Shown: positions 1-5,164 of the stretch, one piece after another
Layout: the number at the start of each line of letters is the position of its first letter
Position numbering within the stretch: position 1 is the stretch's first letter
Origin: Nitrospirota bacterium
GTDB lineage: Bacteria > Nitrospirota > Thermodesulfovibrionia > Thermodesulfovibrionales > JdFR-85
Reading direction: 5' to 3'
Length of the DNA stretch: 8,637 bases
Assembly: GCA_015485235.1 (NCBI GenBank)
Contig: WFTX01000082.1
Location: 1-8,637, forward strand
Translations under genes and position numbers: made by a program
The notes under the pieces: model-generated
Told to the model about the DNA's origin: nothing
What the model saw: the letters and a program-made list of their open reading frames with translations, nothing else
The model's database searches: none

Positions 1-2
1 GG

Positions 3-167
3 TTCAAGAGTAAGGAATTCCTGGACTATCCTGAGGTTCAAGAACTGGCCTGTACACCCCGTGAGGGACTGTTACGGTTATTGCGGAAAACTCAAGAATT
101 AGAAAGGAATATGAGGGGAAGTGGAGTTTACACCCTGTATGGAAGTGAAAATGCTATTCTTCTCTAA
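3..167 (+). CDS. C-terminal end of an unrecognised protein, cut by the left edge
   Basis: Frame 3 is open from the window edge for 54 codons to a TAA at 165-167. The translation begins FKSKEFLDYPEVQELACTPR and ends GSGVYTLYGSENAILL. It is charged, mixed in composition and reads like a helical protein tail, and the other two forward frames stop earlier (frame 1 before position 105, frame 2 almost at once). I recognise no family or motif, so no function is offered. The gene converges on the SGNH hydrolase gene, with about 126 nt between the two stops. A competing minus-strand reading over 99-287 has a less protein-like composition. Whether this is really coding rests only on frame openness and residue composition. 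Confidence 0.45.
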   Translation, partial: FKSKEFLDYPEVQELACTPREGLLRLLRKTQELERNMRGSGVYTLYGSENAILL

Positions 168-253
168 AATCGCCTGGTTTGCCTGTATAATCATTGTAGC
201 AGTCTGCAACCCTTTTGTCAATGTTAAAAATCGATAATTGCTTATCCCTCGGG

Positions 254-284
254 AAAAAGCCGGGAATGTTCTGTCTGTTCCCAG
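254..284 (-). terminator. Probable intrinsic terminator of the SGNH hydrolase gene
   Basis: On the minus strand, about 10 nt after the hydrolase stop codon, CTGGGAA (284-278) can pair with TTCCCGG (266-260) across an 11-nt loop. This gives a 7-bp stem with one G-U pair. One base later comes a run of five T (258-254). Position, stem and T-run fit a rho-independent terminator, although the loop is long and the stem short. Confidence 0.45.
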
Positions 285-293
285 CATGACACT

Positions 294-836
294 TCAGTCT
301 CCATCGCCGTTTATCAATGTTTCCAGGACTCCGGCCCAGACCTCATAGCCCCTGTCACTCAGGTGAACACCGTCATCGAGGAAATACTCCCGGACCGGCA
401 TACCTTCTTCATCAACAAAGCGGGAATAGAGATCAATATACTCCACACCTTTTTCTGATGCAAGTTCCTGTATCGCCCTGTTTGCATCTTCTATCACCTG
501 AGGATCGATCCATTCTATCATGATCGGGAGGACTGAATGGGTATGAATCCTGGCATCTGGCCAGGCGGCATTGAGTCTGTCTATGAGAACCCCGTAGGGG
601 ATGATGAAATCAAGATATTCCATGGCGATGTCATTCGTCCCTGTCATTATGAAGATCAGATCGGCAGAGGGATGTCTCGTTATCACACGGTCAAGCCTTC
701 CAAGGAGTCCCTCAACCGTCTCCCCCGCCACCCCGAGGTTTGCCACATTGTGCCCGGGAAACCTTTCCTCCCAGTCGAAAAACTCGATGAGTGAATGGCC
801 GAGGAAGAGGATGTTTAGTTGCTTTGTCTTTTTCAT
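294..836 (-). CDS. SGNH/GDSL-type hydrolase (esterase or lipase-like)
   Basis: This 180-residue protein carries the ordered blocks of the SGNH hydrolase superfamily. Block I is FLGHSL with the nucleophile Ser15, where the usual GDS is replaced by GHS. Block II is NLGVAGET (33-40), with a glycine for the oxyanion hole. Block III is TGTND with Asn68. Block V is DDGVHLS with Asp155 and His158 completing the triad. The full set of catalytic residues is present and the length is typical of single-domain members. I see no signal peptide or membrane segment, so it is probably cytosolic. The family hydrolyses ester or thioester bonds of lipids, acyl groups or acetylated sugars, and the substrate cannot be told from sequence. 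The ATG at 836 has only a weak, distant GAAGG upstream, but it starts just before the first beta strand, which supports it. It lies about 97 nt downstream of the PIN toxin gene on the same strand, and no functional link to it is evident. Confidence 0.85.
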   Translation of the reverse strand: MKKTKQLNILFLGHSLIEFFDWEERFPGHNVANLGVAGETVEGLLGRLDRVITRHPSADLIFIMTGTNDIAMEYLDFIIPYGVLIDRLNAAWPDARIHTHSVLPIMIEWIDPQVIEDANRAIQELASEKGVEYIDLYSRFVDEEGMPVREYFLDDGVHLSDRGYEVWAGVLETLINGDGD

Positions 837-882
837 GTTATTCAGATCGCCTTCTTCTTAAAGAATATAGCAGAGTTATGAA

Positions 883-901
883 CCACCACTTGAAGTGATG
901 G
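883..901. repeat. Imperfect inverted repeat between the PIN gene and the SGNH gene
   Basis: CCACCACTT (883-891) and AAGTGATGG (893-901) are inverted with one mismatch. As minus-strand RNA this folds to an 8-bp stem (one G-U) with loop UCA. The bases after it on the minus strand, TTCATAACTCTG, are not a real T-run, so it is at best a weak terminator or attenuator between the toxin-antitoxin genes and the hydrolase gene. It could also be a protein-binding site. Confidence 0.35.
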
Positions 902-933
902 CTTCCAGTAAGGGTTATTGTGAAACTAAAAAA

Positions 934-1335
934 TCAACCAACTATTTTCAGCATTTCATCTGGAGATACTATCCGGACAGGTCCTATCTTCCCCAGATGT
1001 CTTAGATGTTTGTCACCAGAGATTATGTATTCCGCTTCAAAGGCAATGGCGCAGGCTATGAACTTGTTATCTGCCGGATCATCTTCTACCCATTGTTTTT
1101 CCCTGGGATTGGCCAGAAACAGAAGATTATGTTGTTTCTCAAACATACTCATTAGTTTGAAAAGAAGTCCTTTTTCATCAAAATCAAATCTCTCCAGAAC
1201 ATCAAAATACTCTCTGAGTATTGGCAATGAAAGGCAGAGGACTAATTCTCCAGAGAACCATTTATCGATTATCTTCCGAGGCTTGCCGCCAAAAAATGAT
1301 GAAACGAAAACATTTGTATCAATTACTACTCTCAC
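934..1335 (-). CDS. PIN-domain ribonuclease toxin (VapC-like, COG1569-type)
   Basis: This 133-residue protein has the fold signature of PIN-domain endoribonucleases. It opens MRVVIDTNVFVSS with acidic Asp6 and Thr7/Asn8, then has Glu42 in the ILREYFDV helix, DDPADNKF with Asp86 and Asp89, and IISGDKHL with Asp108. These acidic residues would bind Mg/Mn at the RNA-cleaving site, and all are intact. The length fits the 'putative toxin component, PIN family' group better than the shortest VapC proteins. The start is GTG at 1335-1333. It overlaps the antitoxin stop as GTGA, implying translational coupling, with GGAG just upstream. The gene partners the ribbon-helix-helix protein directly upstream, so it is the toxin half of a type II module whose activity would be blocked by that partner. 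The RNA target cannot be inferred. Confidence 0.88.
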   Translation of the reverse strand: MRVVIDTNVFVSSFFGGKPRKIIDKWFSGELVLCLSLPILREYFDVLERFDFDEKGLLFKLMSMFEKQHNLLFLANPREKQWVEDDPADNKFIACAIAFEAEYIISGDKHLRHLGKIGPVRIVSPDEMLKIVG

Positions 1336-1577
1336 CTCTCCGAACGGACCTCTCTTATAATCCTTTCTACATCTCTTGCCTTGTAACCCTTCTTTCGAAG
1401 TTGACTCCCTATTTCGGACCAGAGTTTTCGGAGGGCCCTTTCCATATCGTGCTCCTGAACATACTGATCCATCAATTCTTTAACCTTTTCATTAACAGAT
1501 TTATTCTCCAGCTTGCTCAGGAGCTGGAATTTCTTCTTCAATTCATTATCTACCCTTATCAGTATCTGCGCTGTCAT
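1332..1577 (-). CDS. Ribbon-helix-helix antitoxin
   Basis: This is a small basic and acidic protein of about 81 residues. It begins MTAQILIRVDNELKKKFQLL, a beta strand followed by a helix, and continues with a second helix (NKSVNEKVKELMDQYV). This strand-helix-helix layout is the DNA-binding core of CopG/RelB-type antitoxins, which bind operators as dimers. The charged C-terminal half, ending in an Arg/Glu-rich helix, would wrap the PIN toxin. I choose the ATG at 1577 because GGGAGG sits 4 nt before it. An in-frame ATG at 1589 would add four residues (MGGF), but that reading uses the Shine-Dalgarno sequence itself as codons. The gene comes first and overlaps the toxin start by 4 nt. Autoregulation is likely, given the palindromic site upstream. 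Confidence 0.82.
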   Translation of the reverse strand: MTAQILIRVDNELKKKFQLLSKLENKSVNEKVKELMDQYVQEHDMERALRKLWSEIGSQLRKKGYKARDVERIIREVRSER

Positions 1578-1597
1578 AAAGCCTCCCATTCAAATAG

Positions 1598-1623
1598 TAT
1601 CATTGATATATATGATATCATAT
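1598..1623 (-). promoter_or_regulatory. Probable antitoxin operator (TGATA/TATCA inverted repeats)
   Basis: Positions 1610-1623 form a perfect 14-bp palindrome, ATATGATATCATAT. A second inverted pair, TATCAT (1598-1603) and ATGATA (1612-1617), overlaps it. The site starts about 20 bp upstream of the chosen antitoxin start and covers the apparent -10 box. This is where ribbon-helix-helix antitoxins normally repress their own operon. The assignment is by position and symmetry only. Confidence 0.55.
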
Positions 1624-1641
1624 CCTTGCTGGAATTTTCAA
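1612..1641 (-). promoter_or_regulatory. Candidate sigma-70-type promoter of the toxin-antitoxin pair
   Basis: Reading the minus strand, TTGAAA (1641-1636) is followed after 18 bp by TATCAT (1617-1612). Each differs by one base from the bacterial consensus boxes. Transcription would start near 1605, about 28 nt before the antitoxin ATG at 1577, leaving room for its GGGAGG. The -10 box lies inside the palindromic operator. Confidence 0.45.
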
Positions 1642-1698
1642 AATGACATGTAACGATGGCAAAAAGACTGACTACTACTTGATCCTGCAGTTTGGATA

Positions 1699-2376
1699 AT
1701 GGAAAATTCCGGTGGAAATATGCAAGAATCAAAGTACATGGAGCTCGTACCGATAAGGATAGAGCACGGCGAGGAAAAGGCCTGGGATAATGTCTGCGGT
1801 CTCCCGAGGGATGATGTATGCAAACGGACAGGAGCGGTCTTTGATGAGGAGGCCGGGGCATACATCCTGAAGTGCTTTGGCATGGATTTTCTGATAAATC
1901 CCTGCGACCTCCTGATCTCTACCAGGGACGAAAGGGGCGGTATCTTTCTTGACAAACTGAAATATTTCTTCAGGCTTTCCGTCCTGAACTACCTCTCAAC
2001 AGCCAAGGACATCCCTCCTTCAGGCATCCTGAAGAAGCCCCTTGACCTGAGGGGAGGACACAGGTTCTTCCAGGGCACTCACCAGCTTCCCCTTGACAGG
2101 GTGGCAGAGAGGTTCGGGAAGGACAGGGAAGGCTTTATCAGACAGGGGAGGCTTTACGGTGCGGATGTCCACGAAGGATATGGCGATGCATCCATTGTGC
2201 TATATCCGTTTCCAAGGGTACCTGTCACCATGATCCTCTGGCTTGAGGACGAAGAGTTCCCTGCCTCAGTCGACCTCCTCTTTGACTCAACCTGTGAATT
2301 CCAGATATCCCTCTCCGATATAATCTGGGCGATTGCCATGATGTGTACCCTCTTAATGCTTGAAGAAAAAGGGTGA
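1699..2376 (+). CDS. DUF3786-family protein
   Basis: This 225-residue soluble protein matches my recollection of DUF3786 in layout. An N-terminal part has a CKRTGAVFDE..YILKCFGMDFLI block (41-66), followed by an LNYLS helix. The conserved middle is PPSGI..LRGGHRFFQGTH (107-128), a GYGDAS turn (160-165), FPRVPVTMILW (171-181), DEEFPASVDLLFD (184-196) and a C-terminal helix. The biochemical role of the family is not established. Its members are common in anaerobes and, as I recall, occur near or fused to Fe-S/corrinoid proteins of acetyl-CoA metabolism, so its place next to a CODH operon is suggestive. The ATG at 1699 is the longest reading. The ATG at 1720 (residue 8) has GGTGG 4 nt before it and may be the real start; a GATAAT box at 1695-1700 would also favour it. 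The 3' end lies inside the convergent operon's terminator. Confidence 0.8.
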   Translation: MENSGGNMQESKYMELVPIRIEHGEEKAWDNVCGLPRDDVCKRTGAVFDEEAGAYILKCFGMDFLINPCDLLISTRDERGGIFLDKLKYFFRLSVLNYLSTAKDIPPSGILKKPLDLRGGHRFFQGTHQLPLDRVAERFGKDREGFIRQGRLYGADVHEGYGDASIVLYPFPRVPVTMILWLEDEEFPASVDLLFDSTCEFQISLSDIIWAIAMMCTLLMLEEKG

Positions 2377-2398
2377 AGCAGGACAACCGCTCCACCCT
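2366..2398 (-). terminator. Intrinsic terminator of the CODH/diaphorase operon, inside the 3' end of the DUF3786 gene
   Basis: On the minus strand, AGGGTGGAGC (2398-2389) can pair with GCTTCACCCT (2379-2370) as a 10-bp stem with one G-U. The 9-nt loop may close further through GG/CC. The stem runs straight into TTTTT (2370-2366) and then CTTC. It lies about 31 nt past the NuoG-like stop codon. The distal arm covers the stop (2374-2376) and last codons of the convergent DUF3786 gene. In the plus direction the same hairpin is followed by TCATCGG, so it should act mainly on the minus strand. Confidence 0.75.
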
Positions 2399-2429
2399 CA
2401 TCGGTCTGACAGGAAAGAATCAACCTTGT

Positions 2430-4442
2430 TTATGCTGCAACCGACTTCTCCATCTCCCTGAGCCAGAGGAGCCTTGAGCCCTCGACCATCACATTCAGTG
2501 TTGATGAGAGAAAGCCCTCAGGATCATACTCGAGGTCTTCTCTCCTGACGAACCTCCCCGAGGGCTCCTGCGGTGCAAATGCCTTGAGGGCCTTCTTTAC
2601 ATCCGTTGTCTTTGCCACCTTGAGTGTCAGCCCCATCTCCCTTGCCAGATCCTTGAGTATCTTACTGTGCTCCTTTGCTCCTCCGTAAGGTTCAATGGCA
2701 GGCCTTACCTCAACGAGGTCCTCCTTCATCCCCACAACCGTTCCATCTTCTTCATAGAACGTCGTAGCCGGAAGGACAATATCAGCCTCCTTTGCAAGAT
2801 CCGTCATGTGAGAGTTCTGCACTATCAGAAATTCCACCCCTTCGGGCCTTTTTACGGGAAGATCCCCTATTACATACAGGACCTTAACCCCTCCTGATAC
2901 CATATCCCTGTAGTTCTTGCCGCTGCCTCCAATACCGAGCATAACCGTTCCCTTGGCATTGGCCTCCACCGGCACCGAAAGGGCGGCTCCCTTTATGGAA
3001 GCAATATTCCTTGCCGCCTCAAATAGCGGTGTTGAGGCAATAACAACAGGATTACCGGCCTCTGCATAGAGGTCCGCTGCCTTGGCTACAGGCTCTGAGA
3101 CCTCTGCACCATTAAGGTCCATACTCTCCGGGACATCCACACCCCTGTCCTTGAGTGCCCTTGCAAGGGACCCGAGGGCCTTTGCTTCATCAGCCTCTAT
3201 CCTTATATCCGCCACTCCCTCATAAACATCTTCACCTGCATTGATCACTACAAGCTTTGCACCCCTTGCCTTCCGCTTCCTCACCGTCGCATCAAGGGCC
3301 GGGAATATCCTCTCCCACTGCGAGGGCTTAAGGCCCACCAGCAAAATAAGATCCGCTTTATCCATATCCACCTTTTCTCCCCCCACAAGGGAAGCACTGT
3401 CACCGTAAATACTCACAGTGGAGTCAATATTACTAATACCTGCATCAGCGGCAAAGCGCTTTGCCGTGAGAATATCCTCATTCAGGAGGTTCCCCGAGAG
3501 AATTATGCCTGCATTCTCTCCGTCCTTCAGCCTTGTGGCAACCTCCTTTACAGCCTCCCTGTACCCAGCCGGTACCAGATCATCACCATCCCGATTCAGA
3601 GGCTCAAGTATCCTCCGGTCGGAATTCACAAAATCAAAACCGAAACGGCCGTAAGCACAGATGTAATTGTCCGCCCTGCCTGCCTCACCTCCTATATTCA
3701 CCTTGGCAAGATCTCCCCTATAGGTGCTTACCTGAATACGGCATGAGTCACCGCAGAAAAGACAGACCGATTCCGTCCTCTCATAATCCCACTCCCGCCC
3801 CCTTCTCCACCGGTCTGCCTCCAACAGGGCGTTTACCGGACAGGCATCAACACAACTGCCGCAGAAGGTGCAGCCCGACTCATGAAGGGGCCTGTCCTCT
3901 GCCGTGGTTACCCTTGAACCCACACCCCGTCCGGAGAAATCGAGAACCGCCGTCCCCTGCTCCTTGCAGACCCTCACACATCTTCCGCAGAGCACACAGT
4001 AATCAGGATCGCGCTTTATGAAGGGGTTCTCTGCATCTATCTCAAACCCGAACTGCTTCCTGTTGAATGTCGACTCCTTCACCTCGTACTCGTAGGCATA
4101 ACGCTGGAGATCACAGACACCTGCCTTCGTGCAGGTCATGCAGTCAAGAGGATGCATGCTTACAATGAGATCAATCACATACTGTCTGATCTCGTTTATC
4201 TTCTCACTTGATGTATTGACAACCATACCATCCTTTACACGGGCTGTGCATGCCGTCATGGGAGCCTTCATCCCCTCTATCTCCACCATGCAAAGCCTGC
4301 AGGCTCCTATCCCCTTCATCCCCTTCAGATAACAGAGATTGGGAATATGAATTCCTGCTCCCTCTGCTGCCTCAAGTATCGTAATACCGGCAGGGGCCGT
4401 TACCTTCTTGCCGTCTATTGTGAGTTTAACCTTCCCAGCCAT
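2430..4442 (-). CDS. NuoG-like Fe-S subunit of an NAD(H)-linked oxidoreductase
   Basis: This 670-residue protein has the domain order of NuoG and related subunits. An N-terminal 2Fe-2S ferredoxin domain uses Cys37, Cys48, Cys51 and Cys65. A His-Cys 4Fe-4S site follows (His97, Cys101, Cys104, Cys110). Two bacterial ferredoxin motifs come next (Cys149/152/155/159 and Cys191/194/197/201). Then there is the small 4Fe-4S domain of molybdopterin enzymes (Cys227/230/234/262) and a molybdopterin-oxidoreductase-like region from about 265 to the end. That last region is short compared with full formate dehydrogenases (usually around 900 residues). I see no Cys or Sec at the expected molybdenum site, so it probably carries electrons without metal-pterin catalysis. 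It would be the electron exit or entry arm for the NuoEF diaphorase. The start is clear, with AGGAGG (4453-4448) 5 nt before the ATG. It is the last gene of the operon, 60 nt after its neighbour. Close alternatives are HydA-like or Fdh-like subunits, but no H-cluster cysteines are seen. Confidence 0.85.
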   Translation of the reverse strand: MAGKVKLTIDGKKVTAPAGITILEAAEGAGIHIPNLCYLKGMKGIGACRLCMVEIEGMKAPMTACTARVKDGMVVNTSSEKINEIRQYVIDLIVSMHPLDCMTCTKAGVCDLQRYAYEYEVKESTFNRKQFGFEIDAENPFIKRDPDYCVLCGRCVRVCKEQGTAVLDFSGRGVGSRVTTAEDRPLHESGCTFCGSCVDACPVNALLEADRWRRGREWDYERTESVCLFCGDSCRIQVSTYRGDLAKVNIGGEAGRADNYICAYGRFGFDFVNSDRRILEPLNRDGDDLVPAGYREAVKEVATRLKDGENAGIILSGNLLNEDILTAKRFAADAGISNIDSTVSIYGDSASLVGGEKVDMDKADLILLVGLKPSQWERIFPALDATVRKRKARGAKLVVINAGEDVYEGVADIRIEADEAKALGSLARALKDRGVDVPESMDLNGAEVSEPVAKAADLYAEAGNPVVIASTPLFEAARNIASIKGAALSVPVEANAKGTVMLGIGGSGKNYRDMVSGGVKVLYVIGDLPVKRPEGVEFLIVQNSHMTDLAKEADIVLPATTFYEEDGTVVGMKEDLVEVRPAIEPYGGAKEHSKILKDLAREMGLTLKVAKTTDVKKALKAFAPQEPSGRFVRREDLEYDPEGFLSSTLNVMVEGSRLLWLREMEKSVAA

Positions 4443-4465
4443 GAAAACCTCCTAAAGTTGTAGTG

Positions 4466-4486
4466 TATTGGTATATTGGGTATTGG
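4466..4486. repeat. Three TATTGG units in the leader of the NuoG-like gene
   Basis: The 60-nt gap holds TATTGG at 4466-4471, 4474-4479 and 4481-4486, a spacing of 8 and 7 bp. The run is framed by AGTTG (4456-4460) and CAACT (4487-4491), which could form a short stem upstream of the ribosome site. It may be a short tandem repeat or a binding site. No function is evident. Confidence 0.4.
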
Positions 4487-4502
4487 CAACTGACTTAAAA
4501 AA

Positions 4503-5117
4503 TCATGCTACCTCTTCGGTGACTTTCTTTTCCTTTAATATTTTCCCTGTCTTACGCTCTATCACTACTATCGCTCCAGTCGGGCAGACTGGCAGACAGG
4601 CCCCGCAGCGCGTGCACCTCCTGTCCCTTATCTCAAAGGGCGGATAGCCAGTCTGGAACTTGCTCTTCCGGGTCTGGCCGAATATGGCCTTGTCCTTGCA
4701 GACCTTCTTGCAGTCTCCACAATTAATGCATTTTTCCCCGATTATCTTATACCTTACATACTCCGGGCATACCGCATCAGGGCATACGCCGTTAACATGA
4801 TCTTCAAACACACCGCTTTCAAGATACTCAATCATGAAGTTGGCCGTATCCTTCCCCTTCTTGCAGAAGGATGCCACAAGCATCTCATCGGCTATCCTTC
4901 TCAGCGCCCTGAGATCATCCTCACTTCCCTGATGATCTATTATCCCCTGAAGCCTCAGTTTCGCCTCATAGGCACCAAAGGCACAGGGAAAGCATCTTCC
5001 ACACATGGGGCCTTTGAGAAACTCCTCTATGTAGTATGCCGCCTTCTGGACCGGACAGGTCAGTTCATCGGCAGATTCTTTTATCTCCGTAACCTTCAGA
5101 ACTTTCTTCTCTTCCAT
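4503..5117 (-). CDS. Fe-S protein: free-standing NuoF N3-type cluster domain plus two 4Fe-4S motifs
   Basis: This 204-residue protein matches only the C-terminal part of HydB/NuoF-type subunits. Residues 26-105 resemble the N3 cluster helical domain. They carry MCGRCFPC (Cys39, Cys42, Cys45) and a fourth cysteine, Cys85, in SFCKKG. A CPDAVC motif (112-117) is comparable to CRAKVC in the neighbouring NuoF-like protein. Two ferredoxin motifs follow (Cys130/133/136/140 and Cys168/171/174/178). The FMN and NADH-binding domains are absent, so it cannot act as a diaphorase itself. It is likely an electron-transfer subunit carrying three 4Fe-4S clusters. It could link CODH or ferredoxin to the NuoF- and NuoG-like proteins beside it. 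It sits 47 nt after the NuoF-like gene and 60 nt before the NuoG-like gene. A GAGGTGAAGG sequence precedes the ATG. The best explanation is duplication of a NuoF tail. I do not know an established gene name. Confidence 0.75.
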   Translation of the reverse strand: MEEKKVLKVTEIKESADELTCPVQKAAYYIEEFLKGPMCGRCFPCAFGAYEAKLRLQGIIDHQGSEDDLRALRRIADEMLVASFCKKGKDTANFMIEYLESGVFEDHVNGVCPDAVCPEYVRYKIIGEKCINCGDCKKVCKDKAIFGQTRKSKFQTGYPPFEIRDRRCTRCGACLPVCPTGAIVVIERKTGKILKEKKVTEEVA

Positions 5118-5164
5118 CCTTCACCTCGAAATCTTGTTTTTATTACCTATCTGCCTCTTATGGA

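Noticed and set aside
99..287. 62-codon minus-strand frame left of the hydrolase gene
   Set aside because: It has no ribosome site and an unconvincing composition. It runs through the likely terminator of the hydrolase gene and conflicts with the better plus-strand frame at 3-167.
1221..1646. 141-codon plus-strand frame across the toxin-antitoxin pair
   Set aside because: It is antisense to a recognisable PIN/ribbon-helix-helix pair with coupled overlap, and it has no ribosome site.
3533..4021. 162-codon plus-strand open frame opposite the NuoG-like gene
   Set aside because: Its translation is rich in Pro, His, Arg and Cys, typical of an antisense reading of cysteine-rich Fe-S coding DNA. 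The opposite strand has clear cluster motifs.
2430..4442. Catalytic formate dehydrogenase alpha subunit
   Set aside because: The domain order is similar, but the pterin region is short and lacks an evident Cys/Sec ligand. The better description is a NuoG-like electron-transfer subunit.
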